A DNA stretch of 57,289 nt from Mucilaginibacter sp. (GTDB lineage: Bacteria > Bacteroidota > Bacteroidia > Sphingobacteriales > Sphingobacteriaceae): positions 1 through 57,289 of the forward strand of contig JANXTT010000097.1 of NCBI GenBank assembly GCA_025352225.1, given 5' to 3'. Positions 9,991-18,910 of this stretch are shown in pieces. Numbering within the stretch: position 1 is the stretch's first letter; every line of letters begins with the position of its first letter. A model generated the notes under the pieces. It did not search any database. It had not been told where the DNA came from and was given only the letters and a program-made list of their open reading frames with translations. Made by a program: the position numbers and the translations under genes.

Positions 9991-12900
9991 ATGAAGTTAA
10001 AAAATTCTACAAACATTAGTATACATTATGTTGTAAAAGTAATCTTAGTATTTACTTTACTCATTATTTGTTTACCCTTTGTAAGTCGTAGCCAGTCTGG
10101 CATATCGGCTATGCTTATTAAAGGCAAAGTAACAGATAGCCAACAGGAGCCCTTACCGGGCGTAAGCATAAAAATTGAAGGTACTACAACCGGCACCGTA
10201 ACGGATGGGAATGGCCTTTACCAAATCAATGTAACTAAACCAACTGTGCTTGTTTATTCGTTTATAGGCCTTTCAACACAACGGGTAAGAGTAGAAAATA
10301 ATTCGCAAATTGATGTTACACTTCCAGATTTTGGTGGCAAGCACCTTGATGAGGTAGTTGTAGTAGGCTACGGAACACAAAAACGATCTGATGTAACCGG
10401 AGCGGTAACTTCGGTACCTAAATCCAGGCTGTCAGAAATTCCGGTACTAAATGTGTATCAAGCCATTGAAGGTTCGGTAACCGGTATTAAAATAACGCAA
10501 AACTCGTCAGTTCCGGGTGCGACTCCTAATACTTTAGTTAGAGGCTCAACCACCATTAACCCCAATTTTGATACTAATCCTTTAATCGTATTGGATGGTA
10601 TACCATTTAATACTACCGGAGGCTCTATAAATGATATTAATTCTAATGATATCGCATCGGTCGAGATTTTGAAAGACGCCTCCGCAGTAGCTATATACGG
10701 AACACGGGGAGCTAATGGTGTAATATTAATTACTACAAAAAGAGGAACTGTTGGAAAGCCTGTAATAAGATATAATACATCAGTAGGTTTGGAAGGCTTT
10801 GCGCATATTTTTCAACCAATGGATGGCCCGCAATATGCTCAAAAGTATGCCGATTATTTAAGAGAAAATAAATTAACCAATACCGCTCCCTTGCCAAATG
10901 CTTTTGAGGTAACAAACTACAATGCTGGCCTCACTACCGATTGGATTAAAGAAGTAACACAAAAGGGAGTATACCAAAATCATAATTTAACATTATCAGG
11001 TGGTTCAGAAACCGCTAAATATTATGTTTCCGGAGAGTATTATAACGAACAAGGAATTATTAAAGGCTATCAGTATAAAAGAGCAAATATTAGAAGCAAT
11101 CTGGATTTTAAGATTACAGACTATTTAAATGCTGGAGTTAACCTAGCCTATTCAAATAACGACGACGGGGGCTCACATGCAGATTTAAATGTGGCTACAT
11201 TAAGCAGCCCATACGGGCTGGAATATACTGCCCAAGGGAAATATAATATCTATCCGGAATATCCAGAATTGCTATACCTTAACCCCTTATTGGGATTAAC
11301 TACCCAACGTTACAGCGTAAATAATAACCTTAACGGCAATATATATGCTGAAATAAAACCTACATTTATTACTGATCTAAAATACAGGATAAATGCTGCA
11401 TATACAGACATTTTTTACAGGTATGATGATTATACTGGCCGCGATGCCAATAATTTATTAGGAACCGCTAATGCCAATAATTCCGAATCTAAAAATTGGG
11501 TTGTTGAAAACATATTAACTTATAATCGCAATTTTGGAAAAAATCATGTTGATTTTACAGCTTTATATAGTGCCCAGTCAGGTAATTATTTTCAATCAAA
11601 TAATTCTTCTACCGGATTTATTAACGATCAGGTAGGTTACTATAATTTGGGTGCTGGTACTACGCCCAGTGCCAACAGCTATTCTAATAGCCGTAGCATC
11701 TTATCCCAAATGGGAAGGATAAACTACGCTTATGATAGCAGATATTTATTTACGTTAACTGCCAGGAGAGACGGATCATCGGTATTTGGTGCAAACACAT
11801 CCAAATATGGGATCTTCCCTTCGGTGGCTATTGGATGGAATATCAGTAACGAGCAATTTATGAAGAACGCAACTTTTGTCGACAACCTTAAGTTACGGGG
11901 TTCATATGGTAGAGTCGGCTCAGAGTCGTTACAACCCTATTCAACAATTACATCATTAAATACCATTAAGTTCCCATTCAATGGGGCAGGTACAACAGGA
12001 GTTTCAGCTAATGTATTGGCAAATAACAATACGCTAGGAAATGGCGACCTTAAATGGCAGGATACCTATAAGGCCAATATTGGAGTTGATTTTTCGATTT
12101 TCAAAGGTCGAATAAATGGAACGATTGATGTATATAGTGATTTAACGAAAGATATATTATTACTGCGGAGCATTCCGGTAATTTCCGGTTATAATCAGGT
12201 ATATTATAACATTGGTGAGGTGTCAAACAAAGGTATAGAACTAACTTTAAATACTATTAATCTTAAAACTAAAGACTTCCGTTGGGAAAGCACTATCATT
12301 TATTCAGCTAATCGTAATAAAATACTCGATTTATATGGTGACCAGAAAAGTGACGTGGGTAATAGATGGTTTATTGGCCAGCCTGTAAATGTTATTTATG
12401 ATTATCAAAAAATAGGCGTTTGGCAAACCGGAGATAATTTTTCTGTTGATCCAAGTGCAAAGCCTGGTGATCTGAAATTTGCGGATATAAGCGGCCCTAA
12501 TGGAGTACCAGATGGAAAGATCACGTCTGATGATAAGGTTATACAAGGCTCAGCTGACCCTAAATGGACGGGTGGTTTTACTAATACTTTTCATTATAAA
12601 CAGTTTAATCTAAATGTTTTTATACAAACTTTTCAGGGAAATGTAAAAAACAATGGTTCGTTCAACTATGCGGATGAGGCTGGCAGAAGAAACCTGCCAG
12701 CTGCCTTGGCAGGTTATTGGACACCAGAAAATCAAAGCAATACCAATCCAAGTTTGGCTTATACCAATACTAAAGGTTATGGTTATCCTAGTGATGCAAG
12801 TTATACACGTATAAAAGATGTTACTTTAAGTTATGTACTAACTCAGAAGTATTTAGATAAGTTGCGATTAGGTAGCCTTACGGCATTTATAAGTGGAAGG

Positions 12901-13026
12901 AACTTGTACACCTTTACAAAGTGGGTTGGGTGGGATCCTGAAAATAATTTTGGTGGCAGAACAACTACTAATGATTATCCACTCGCCCGAACAATTGTAT
13001 TCGGCTTAAATATATCACTTCGTTAA
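9991..13026 (+). CDS. SusC/RagA-family TonB-dependent transporter (second copy)
   Basis: The protein has 1011 residues. A signal peptide (VILVFTLLIICLPFVSRSQ) is followed by a carboxypeptidase-regulatory-like domain (MLIKGKVTDSQQEPLPGVSI), the motif DEVVVVGYGTQKR, a plug domain (LVRGSTTINP, LIVLDGIPFN, EILKDASAVAIYGTRGANGV) and a beta-barrel. It differs clearly from the SusC at 5172-8414, for example by lacking the long N-terminal extension, so it is a separate system and not a recent duplicate. It is followed 16 bp later by its SusD partner. The pair is bracketed on both sides by recombinase remnants, which hints at past acquisition. Substrate unknown. Confidence 0.95.
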   Translation: MKLKNSTNISIHYVVKVILVFTLLIICLPFVSRSQSGISAMLIKGKVTDSQQEPLPGVSIKIEGTTTGTVTDGNGLYQINVTKPTVLVYSFIGLSTQRVRVENNSQIDVTLPDFGGKHLDEVVVVGYGTQKRSDVTGAVTSVPKSRLSEIPVLNVYQAIEGSVTGIKITQNSSVPGATPNTLVRGSTTINPNFDTNPLIVLDGIPFNTTGGSINDINSNDIASVEILKDASAVAIYGTRGANGVILITTKRGTVGKPVIRYNTSVGLEGFAHIFQPMDGPQYAQKYADYLRENKLTNTAPLPNAFEVTNYNAGLTTDWIKEVTQKGVYQNHNLTLSGGSETAKYYVSGEYYNEQGIIKGYQYKRANIRSNLDFKITDYLNAGVNLAYSNNDDGGSHADLNVATLSSPYGLEYTAQGKYNIYPEYPELLYLNPLLGLTTQRYSVNNNLNGNIYAEIKPTFITDLKYRINAAYTDIFYRYDDYTGRDANNLLGTANANNSESKNWVVENILTYNRNFGKNHVDFTALYSAQSGNYFQSNNSSTGFINDQVGYYNLGAGTTPSANSYSNSRSILSQMGRINYAYDSRYLFTLTARRDGSSVFGANTSKYGIFPSVAIGWNISNEQFMKNATFVDNLKLRGSYGRVGSESLQPYSTITSLNTIKFPFNGAGTTGVSANVLANNNTLGNGDLKWQDTYKANIGVDFSIFKGRINGTIDVYSDLTKDILLLRSIPVISGYNQVYYNIGEVSNKGIELTLNTINLKTKDFRWESTIIYSANRNKILDLYGDQKSDVGNRWFIGQPVNVIYDYQKIGVWQTGDNFSVDPSAKPGDLKFADISGPNGVPDGKITSDDKVIQGSADPKWTGGFTNTFHYKQFNLNVFIQTFQGNVKNNGSFNYADEAGRRNLPAALAGYWTPENQSNTNPSLAYTNTKGYGYPSDASYTRIKDVTLSYVLTQKYLDKLRLGSLTAFISGRNLYTFTKWVGWDPENNFGGRTTTNDYPLARTIVFGLNISLR

Positions 13027-13042
13027 TATAAATTAAACTAAG

Positions 13043-14665
13043 ATGAAAAAATATATAATAACAATACTGTGCTTTTGCGCGCTGATTTCAACTTTTACTT
13101 CGTGTAAAAAGTCTTTTTTGGACGAAAAACCATATTCAGCCTATGCATCGTCAACCCTTACCGATTCGTTAGGCTTTGAAGCTTCTTTAGCGGGCTTATA
13201 TTATCAAAATAGCGTATTCTTTACCTATTCAGATAACCAGGGCTGGCCAAGTGTGTGGCAGGTAGGTACCGATATTGCTAACGGCGGCTCTGGCCAGGTA
13301 CAGGGGATAGAAATACCATATTATAATTACAGTACATTAACGTCGACTGACTATGCTGCATACTTTACATGGCAGTGGGCCTATAAGCTTATTAATAATG
13401 CCAACATAATAATTGCTAATATTGAAAGGGGCCCGGTAATTGGCATTACTAATAAAAATGCGGTTAGCGCGGAAGCGAAGTTTTTTAGAGCGTATGGCTA
13501 TAATGTGCTAGCTACCGCATTTGGCAAGGTACCGCTCGTAACAGCACCGCTTACAGCCCCTAAAACTGATTTTGTACGCGCACCATTAACCGATGTAAAT
13601 AATTTAATTATAAGCGATCTTACTTTTGCAAGCACCTATCTTTCAGATGTTGGTGCTGTGGGTGGGAAAGTTAATGCGTTGGGTAAGCCCGTTGCCCGGG
13701 CAAACAAATACATGGCTATGCAATTACTTACTGAAGCATACCTGCGCATAGGCAAACCTGATTTAGCCGAAGCTCAAGCCCAAGCCATAATTAACAGTAA
13801 CAAGTTTAGTTTAGTTACCGCGCGTTATGGCATTCATGCAGGCCAACCGGGCGACTATTATTCTGATATGTTTGTTTACGGCAATCAAAGAAGGTCTCAA
13901 GGCAATAGTGAAGCCATTTGGGTAATGGAGCAAGAAAATCCAGCGACAGTTCCAGGAGGCATTACTTATAACCCGCAACAGCGCCGGGCTTGGGGTGCTG
14001 CTTATTATCAGGTTGGAGGTATGTCAATATGCGATTCATTAGGCGGACGAGGGATTTCGCGTATTCGACTGGATAATTGGGTAGTTTACGGCTTATACCC
14101 TGCCGGGGATATGCGTAATTCTAAATATAATTTGCGCAGGCAGTTTTATTATAACAATCCTACTAAACCCGCCACATTTGGCAAACCAGTGCCTTATACA
14201 GGTTCGGATACACTTATCAGAATTGCGCCCCATATTACAAAATGGTATCAGTATGACCCTAATGACGTTTTTGGGTTTGCAATGGTTAAGGATTTTATAT
14301 TAATGCGCTTAGGTGAAACATATTTATTACTTGCCGAAGCGCAGGTGCAACAAGGTAAAACACAACAAGCCGCTGATAATATAAACGCGTTGCGGATGCG
14401 TGCTAATGCCCCGTTAGTTACAGCCGGGCAAATGACCTTGGATTTTGTATTAGACGAAAGGGTGCGAGAGTTAATTGGCGAAGAAAACCGACGCCTTACT
14501 TTAATGCGTACAGGAACGCTTGTTAACCGTACTTTACGATTAAATTCAAATAATGCTTTTAATCCAGTAAATGGAATAACTTCCACTAATTTATTATTGC
14601 CTATACCACAATCTGAAATAGATTTAAATAAAGATGCAGTTTTAGATCAGAACCCAGGTTACTAA
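13043..14665 (+). CDS. SusD/RagB-family lipoprotein (second copy)
   Basis: This 540-residue protein has a lipoprotein signal peptide (FCALISTFTSC, lipobox TFTSC) and the SusD framework: the early FLDEKPYS segment, the helix pair AEAKFFRAYGYNVLATAFGKVPLV, LGETYLLLAEAQVQQGK, and the C-terminal RVRELIGEENRRLTLMRTGTLV block ending LDQNPGY. It forms the surface lid of the SusC partner encoded 16 bp upstream. No glycoside hydrolase accompanies the pair, so this is a minimal two-gene uptake unit. A strong terminator follows directly. Confidence 0.95.
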   Translation: MKKYIITILCFCALISTFTSCKKSFLDEKPYSAYASSTLTDSLGFEASLAGLYYQNSVFFTYSDNQGWPSVWQVGTDIANGGSGQVQGIEIPYYNYSTLTSTDYAAYFTWQWAYKLINNANIIIANIERGPVIGITNKNAVSAEAKFFRAYGYNVLATAFGKVPLVTAPLTAPKTDFVRAPLTDVNNLIISDLTFASTYLSDVGAVGGKVNALGKPVARANKYMAMQLLTEAYLRIGKPDLAEAQAQAIINSNKFSLVTARYGIHAGQPGDYYSDMFVYGNQRRSQGNSEAIWVMEQENPATVPGGITYNPQQRRAWGAAYYQVGGMSICDSLGGRGISRIRLDNWVVYGLYPAGDMRNSKYNLRRQFYYNNPTKPATFGKPVPYTGSDTLIRIAPHITKWYQYDPNDVFGFAMVKDFILMRLGETYLLLAEAQVQQGKTQQAADNINALRMRANAPLVTAGQMTLDFVLDERVRELIGEENRRLTLMRTGTLVNRTLRLNSNNAFNPVNGITSTNLLLPIPQSEIDLNKDAVLDQNPGY

Positions 14666-14681
14666 TTCACAGTTCCAAATT

Positions 14682-14713
14682 AAAGGCTGCCGGGTAAACT
14701 AAGGCAGCCTTTA
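14682..14713 (+). terminator. Rho-independent terminator after susD
   Basis: A 10-bp perfect stem (AAAGGCTGCC / GGCAGCCTTT) with an 11-nt loop starts 17 bp after the susD stop. The 3' arm ends in TTT followed by AT-rich sequence. Confidence 0.8.
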
Positions 14714-14823
14714 TTATTATAAAAAACAAAATTTAGTAGAGGCGCTTCATCAAATTTTCTTTATATACTTTACCTAAGGGTAGCGTTATGCTAATCAGGG
14801 TTGTTTCATTACCTTACAAGTAT

Positions 14824-15297
14824 TTAACAGCCTATCAATGATAGCAGGAACGATTTGTGTATTCTTATGGATATATTCTGCAGCAAAAATTCTTCAAACT
14901 GTTTTAGGGTTTGTTTTATAAAGCTCGTTCTGTTTGTTTTCCCAAAACAATAAAAAATTATCTCGGCTTTCGTAGTTCTCAAATTCCTTTTGAAAAAGGT
15001 CGAGCGAAAGGTTTTTATTATCGGCAAAGTAGCGTAAGTTGATTCGGTTAGCCCGACCCTTTAGCTTCATTGAGTACCATATTAGCGGCCTCAACGTCTG
15101 CGTCTTTTGGGTGTCTTGGTAATACTACTTGCTTTTAGGTATCAAAAAAAGGCCCTTGGCCAATTAACGTGCAAATTGATCTCCCTCTTTTTCTTATTTA
15201 TTAAAGCGCGCAGGTAAAGGGAATGTGTGCCGTCCTTTCGCTCCAACGGATTTAGTATGATCTTGAAGGAAACGTTCTCGTTAAACTCGGTTTTCAT
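14824..15297 (-). pseudogene. Frameshifted tyrosine recombinase/integrase remnant
   Basis: Reading leftward from an ATG at 15297, the first ~50 codons (MKTEFNENVSFKIILNPL, then KDGTHSLYLRALINKKKRE) form an arm DNA-binding domain. A frameshift or stop follows. Integrase-like sequence resumes in other frames: DADVEAANMVLNEAKG, then GRANRINLRYFADNKN and FQKEFENYESRDNFLLFWENK (start of the SAM-like core-binding domain), then KQFEEFLLQ in yet another frame. At least two frameshifts are needed to join the parts, and no catalytic domain remains. It is a decayed integrase, unrelated to the intact one at 16264 in detailed sequence. Confidence 0.7.
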
Positions 15298-15778
15298 AAC
15301 TGTGAACTCAGTGAAATATCTGTGAAACTTTTATTTGAAAAAGAGGTGTTTTTGCTTGTTTTTTGGTTAGTGTGAAAGTAAAAACAGCCTTTAATGTGAT
15401 TTAAAGACTGTTATGAGTGGTTGTGGTGATCCCTATAGGATTTTTGTCGAACCATATTCGCGAAAATTTGAGGAACATAGCCACTATTAACGTGGGGTTA
15501 GATTCCCAACGGGCTAAGAATATATGGTAGAGGATACACGTGAAATATCGAACTTTTTGTAGGATTATCAAAACTTAAAACCAGTGAATATTTAATTTTA
15601 TTTAGCTGATAAACAGCGAATTGAAAAGGAAAAAAAGGACAAACGATCTATTTCCCGTTTGTCCCAAAGGGGGGGTGAACGCTATGGTATCTACATCGAA
15701 ACATTTAATCGAAAAGTTGAGGAAGGTAGGACAAATAAGAATTGCGAAAAGCTGACGACACTAATAAGTCGCTATTTG
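15298..15778. other. Non-coding region between integrase remnant and small membrane gene
   Basis: No credible gene is visible. The clearest structure is the inverted repeat at 15637-15664, listed separately. The rest looks like decayed mobile-element DNA. Confidence 0.5.
15637..15664 (-). terminator. Leftward terminator for the small membrane gene
   Basis: A 9-bp perfect stem (GGACAAACG / CGTTTGTCC) with a 10-nt loop is followed on the minus strand by a run of six or more T. It lies about 115 bp beyond the stop of the 74-residue gene at 15779-16003 and supports that gene being real. Confidence 0.6.
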
Positions 15779-16003
15779 TCAGTGCCCGACAAATAAAAAT
15801 GAAAGTACTATAAAACTTATTATTAAACTTGCGATAAAAATCCCTATCGCAATCAACGATATTTTTATTATGAACATAAAATCTCTCTCATCTTCATCAA
15901 ACTTGATTGTAAAATATCTAATTAAAAAAATGGTTACTATGCCGGAAATAACCAATGTTAAAATCATTAGCAATGAGCCAGCAGTGTTAGAAAACGAACT
16001 CAT
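15779..16003 (-). CDS. Small membrane protein, function unknown
   Basis: This 74-residue protein has two strongly hydrophobic segments (SLLMILTLVISGIVTIFLI and IIKISLIAIGIFIASLIISF) joined by a charged loop (KFDEDERDF), so a hairpin in the inner membrane is likely. I do not recognise a family. It ends 115 bp before a leftward terminator and starts just left of the att site of the CRISPR island, so it is probably a chromosomal neighbour of the tRNA-Lys gene before insertion. The start is the only ATG before the first membrane segment. Confidence 0.55.
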   Translation of the reverse strand: MSSFSNTAGSLLMILTLVISGIVTIFLIRYFTIKFDEDERDFMFIIKISLIAIGIFIASLIISFIVLSFLFVGH

Positions 16004-16047
16004 CTGAAAAAATTACATTATAAGAGTTTACCTGCAATGTACAAATA

Positions 16048-16078
16048 ATATAGCCAGATACATTGTATCTGGCTATAT
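16048..16078 (-). terminator. Probable original terminator of tRNA-Lys, now orphaned
   Basis: A 14-bp perfect stem (ATATAGCCAGATAC / GTATCTGGCTATAT) with a 3-nt loop abuts the left att repeat. If the island is removed in thought, joining 16081-16094 to the tRNA end, this hairpin sits directly after the tRNA-Lys 3' end in the correct orientation, followed by an AT-rich stretch (TATTATTTGT). Confidence 0.6.
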
Positions 16079-16080
16079 CT

Positions 16081-16094
16081 GGTGACCCCTCAGG
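16081..16094. repeat. Left attachment repeat of the CRISPR island
   Basis: GGTGACCCCTCAGG is identical to the copy at 25760-25773, which forms the 3' end of tRNA-Lys. Repeating a tRNA 3' end at the far side of an integrase-encoding segment is the classic footprint of site-specific integration. Confidence 0.8.
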
Positions 16095-16225
16095 AAATAA
16101 AAACTATTTAATTTAGTTTGATTAAATTTGACTGAATTTGATATAACAAATTGATTTTCAATTATTTAATTTGTTTTTACTGTTAAGGTTACACAACTTT
16201 GAAAGAGTTGAGTAAACAACAAATT

Positions 16226-16249
16226 GACAGTAATACTGACAGTAAAAAT
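16226..16249 (+). promoter_or_regulatory. Left arm-type integrase site (candidate)
   Basis: Two GACAGTA units 12 bp apart, the second extended to GACAGTAAAAAT. The same arrangement and spacing occurs at 25689-25712 near the right end. Matching short repeats inside both ends are expected for the arm sites bound by the integrase N-terminal domain. They lie 15 bp before the integrase start, so they could also control its expression. Confidence 0.6.
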
Positions 16250-16263
16250 TAAATAAACGAAAA

Positions 16264-17484
16264 ATGGCAACACTGAATTTCTATCTCGACAAAGCTGATA
16301 AGGCTGGCATGCACCCGATTCTAATGACTTATTTATGTGATGGTAAAAAATTCCGTCACTCAATTAAATTAAAAGTTTATCCATCGCAGTGGACGAAGAA
16401 GCAGCGTGTAAAAGTTAAATTTCCCGAAGATGAATTTGTTAATGGGCATCTTGACGGATTAGAGGAAATAATAACTAAAGCACAAAAGGAATCATTGCTA
16501 ACTTTTAATGAAATAAGATTTTCATTTATTAAACAAAAGTTTGATGCTACTTTAAATAAATCTGATGTAAAAGCGAAGTCTTTTATTGAATATTTCGAAG
16601 AATACCAGCAGGTGGCATCAAGTAGAATAAGAGCTACTACTCTAAAAAGATATGTTACAACTTTTAATCATTTAGTTTCATTTAGTAAAGCAAAAAGATA
16701 TGAGTTAAGTTTTGAGCGAATTAATAGTGACTTCTATATCAAATTCTTGGATTACTTAATGAAAGAGAAGCAGTTGTTAAATAATTCGATAGGGGGGTAT
16801 ATTAAGATTGTTAAAGCCTTTATGAGTTTTGCAACCGAAAGGGGATATAATAATGTTGGTTTAGAATTTAAGAAGTTTAAAGCTTTTAAAGAGGATACCG
16901 AACTGATCTACTTAAGTGAGGAAGAATTAATGCATTTACTTGATTTAAAACTTAGCAGTCAAAGCCATATTATAGTTCGGGAAAATTTTTGCTTTGCCTG
17001 TTTTACAGGGTTGAGATTTTCGGATATTCAAAAACTTCAACCTGAGAATTTAAAGAATGGTCATATTGAAATTAGAACAGAAAAAACGCAGGAGTTTTTA
17101 AGGATACCGTTAAATCCTTATGCAAAACAAATTTTAGAGAGAAATAATGGCATATTACCTAAAATGTTTTCTAATCAAAAGACAAATGATTTTTTAAAAG
17201 AAATTGGTTACAAAGCAGGTTTTAAGGATAGTATTTTAATTGTAAAATACAGAGGGGTTGAAAAAGTTGAATTTATAGAACCCAAATATAAATTTTTATG
17301 TACTCATACAGCCCGGCGAACTTTTGTAACGCTTTCGCTTGAAAAAGGCATGAGGCCTGAAACAGTTATGTCAATAACCGGGCATAAGGATTATAAGACA
17401 TTTAAGAAATACATTAAAATAACAGATAAAGTTAAATTAGTTGAGATGAATAAGATTTGGGAAAAAAAGTTATACATTGCGTAA
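16264..17484 (+). CDS. Tyrosine site-specific integrase of the island
   Basis: The protein has 406 residues and is intact. Residues about 1-95 form the Bacteroidota-type arm DNA-binding domain (FRHSIKLKVYPSQWTKKQ), about 105-200 the SAM-like core-binding domain (FIEYFEEYQQ, TLKRYVTTFNHL), and about 215-400 the catalytic domain. Catalytic residues are visible: R251 in FTGLRFSDIQ, H348 and R351 in HTARRTF, H374 in ITGHKDY and the nucleophile Y383 in KKYIKI. It would cut and join the att repeats to integrate into or leave tRNA-Lys. The gene reads inward from the left att repeat and is followed by small hairpins that likely end its transcript. The ATG at 16264 is well placed just after the arm-site repeats. 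Confidence 0.93.
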   Translation: MATLNFYLDKADKAGMHPILMTYLCDGKKFRHSIKLKVYPSQWTKKQRVKVKFPEDEFVNGHLDGLEEIITKAQKESLLTFNEIRFSFIKQKFDATLNKSDVKAKSFIEYFEEYQQVASSRIRATTLKRYVTTFNHLVSFSKAKRYELSFERINSDFYIKFLDYLMKEKQLLNNSIGGYIKIVKAFMSFATERGYNNVGLEFKKFKAFKEDTELIYLSEEELMHLLDLKLSSQSHIIVRENFCFACFTGLRFSDIQKLQPENLKNGHIEIRTEKTQEFLRIPLNPYAKQILERNNGILPKMFSNQKTNDFLKEIGYKAGFKDSILIVKYRGVEKVEFIEPKYKFLCTHTARRTFVTLSLEKGMRPETVMSITGHKDYKTFKKYIKITDKVKLVEMNKIWEKKLYIA

Positions 17485-17517
17485 CCTTATAATTTAATAA
17501 GGTCAAGCTATTAATTG

Positions 17518-17535
17518 ATACCTTAAGGTATTTTT
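17518..17535 (+). terminator. Short palindrome with T-run after the integrase gene
   Basis: The 14-bp palindrome ATACCTTAAGGTAT is followed by TTTT, 34 bp after the integrase stop. A second small hairpin (ACCTTAT / ATAAGGT, 17484-17503) lies at the stop itself. Weak but plausible termination signals. Confidence 0.4.
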
Positions 17536-17745
17536 AGTGACCGATCACCTTAATTAGATGTTCTAATTACAAAAAAATAGCAAAAGTCGTTCTTTCATTT
17601 ATTTAATATTTTGAATTATTTTTCTACTCGTTGAGATTGTTTTAAAATAATTCCTTGAAACTTACGGAAATTAAGTTAGTGGATTCGCATGTATCGGGTT
17701 TAACATGTATTAAATTATTATTTAGCATGCTTCACAATTTTCACT

Positions 17746-18078
17746 ATGTCCATTGGTAATTACAATACTGAACAAAAAAACAATTACAATCAGTTAAATG
17801 TCGGAGAAATCCGAATTAAATTTTTGCTAGATCATATAGAGCAATTATTTCAACAAGCGTTAGAAAAATTCGAAGAACAAAAATCGGCAGAAAGACCTCC
17901 GCTATCCATCCAAGATTTAGCTACCAAGTTTCAGGTATCTAAAGCAACTGTTCATAACTGGATAAATCGGGGAATTATCACAGGCAAAAAGCTTGGCAAA
18001 GGACGGTTCTTTGATGAGATGGAAGTTAAAAAAGCTTTGGATAAATACAATTTCACCAAAGCAAACAGGATACTTTAA
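17746..18078 (+). CDS. Helix-turn-helix protein, candidate excisionase/regulator of the island
   Basis: This 110-residue protein has a polar, coiled-coil-prone N-terminal half (IKFLLDHIEQLFQQALEKFEEQ) and a C-terminal MerR/excisionase-type winged HTH (SIQDLATKFQVSKATVHNWI, then GKKLGKGRFFDEMEVKKALD). Proteins of this form are common next to Bacteroidota integrases and act as recombination directionality factors or regulators. Its position, second gene after the integrase on the same strand, favours the same role here, but a role in control of the cargo is equally possible. It has its own terminator. Confidence 0.7.
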   Translation: MSIGNYNTEQKNNYNQLNVGEIRIKFLLDHIEQLFQQALEKFEEQKSAERPPLSIQDLATKFQVSKATVHNWINRGIITGKKLGKGRFFDEMEVKKALDKYNFTKANRIL

Positions 18079-18087
18079 ATTAACTAG

Positions 18088-18118
18088 AACCCATGTCATG
18101 TAAGGCATGGGTTTTTTT
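18088..18118 (+). terminator. Rho-independent terminator after the HTH gene
   Basis: Stem AACCCATG / CATGGGTT with a 10-nt loop, then a run of T. It starts 9 bp after the stop codon. Confidence 0.8.
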
Positions 18119-18178
18119 ATGTTCTAAATAGATAATGTTTTTACAATAATCAAATTGAGTAAATCAATAATATAAAAA

Positions 18179-18223
18179 GTTCCACTGGTGGAACTCAATG
18201 TTCCGTGTTACAGACACGGAACA
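18179..18223. repeat. Pair of adjacent hairpins
   Basis: Hairpin 1: GTTCCAC / GTGGAAC (18179-18194, almost no loop). Hairpin 2: TGTTCCGTG / CACGGAACA (18199-18223, 7-nt loop), followed by TTTT. Both contain the related core GTTCC/GGAAC. They could be a terminator pair or a protein-binding site. Confidence 0.5.
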
Positions 18224-18295
18224 TTTTATAATCAATATTAACTTACTTCGGATTTCCTCAAGACTGTGACCTAAAAACGCTAATGCCCCCCACTT

Positions 18296-18397
18296 TAAAA
18301 TTAAACAGGAGGCTTGTTTTCACCACCCAGCACAAAAAGACAATTCACTATCGCTCATTAACTTTTTATCCCGGCACAAGCCACCTGTTTAATTTTA
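18296..18397. repeat. 22-bp inverted repeat enclosing 58 bp (MITE-like)
   Basis: The left arm (18296-18317) and the reverse complement of the right arm (18376-18397) differ at one position; both contain TAAAATTAAACAGG. No coding sequence lies between them. It could be a miniature inverted-repeat element, the collapsed ends of a lost insertion sequence, or a structured RNA. Confidence 0.55.
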
Positions 18398-18407
18398 GGC
18401 CACCGCT

Positions 18408-18435
18408 TTGGGTTGTTTAAGATGGATTAAGCAGA
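18408..18435 (+). repeat. 28-bp direct repeat, copy 1
   Basis: Matches 18861-18888 at 25 of 28 positions (shared core GATGGATTAAG). Both copies are followed within about 25 bp by AGTATTTAT and ACAT. Confidence 0.6.
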
Positions 18436-18860
18436 TTGTATGTATCCAGTATTTATACATCAAATATTTTAGCCGTAGTACACTTAGTATTGAAATTTAA
18501 AACTTGCTATGCTATAATCGAACAAATTACATGAAGACCTAAAGGTCTGCATGCTCTTTTTATAATATTATTGAGCATACGTTTGAAATTTCTTTTAATG
18601 AGTGTTTAATGGCTTATGATAGATTTGATAAGAATAGACAGTAAGATATTGTATGGAAGTTATCTTTTGATTGCGAGGGTTATATATCCTTTGTTTGTTA
18701 GTGTTTATAACGGGTGATGATGGGTCAGAATTAAAGGTTAAAAAAAATCATCTACCAATTTTAAGGCAAGCCCTGCGGTTTCTCAAAAATCATATAAATA
18801 TACCCTACCTCTACTTTAGACGATTTATTTCATCCCCCTTTGAAAACTAAAATTTATGTA

Positions 18861-18888
18861 TTGGGTTGCTTAGGATGGATTAAGAAGA
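18861..18888 (+). repeat. 28-bp direct repeat, copy 2
   Basis: Second copy of the repeat at 18408-18435, ending 22 bp from the stop of the nuclease gene. The 453-bp offset may mark the footprint of an insertion or duplication. Confidence 0.6.
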
Positions 18889-18910
18889 GCAGTATTTATT
18901 ACATAAAGTT

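Larger units (their letters stand above)
18114..18910. other. 800-bp non-coding region inside the island, rich in repeats
   Basis: No protein-coding frame is credible. The region holds a hairpin pair (18179-18223), a 22-bp inverted repeat (18296-18397), a 28-bp direct repeat (18408 and 18861), and hairpins AGACCT-AA-AGGTCT (18535-18548) and ATGCTC/GAGCAT (18551-18578). It separates the integration module from the nuclease/CRISPR cargo. Confidence 0.6.

Noticed and set aside
14248..14586. Antisense frame of 112 codons inside the second susD
   Set aside because: It lies wholly opposite a clear SusD gene and shows no family features.
15423..15460. tRNA 3'-end-like motif (GGTGATCCCTATAGGATT, then GTCGAACC)
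   Set aside because: It has extra bases in the T-loop position and no tRNA body to the right. It could be a faded att scar of the older integrase but is too degenerate to call.
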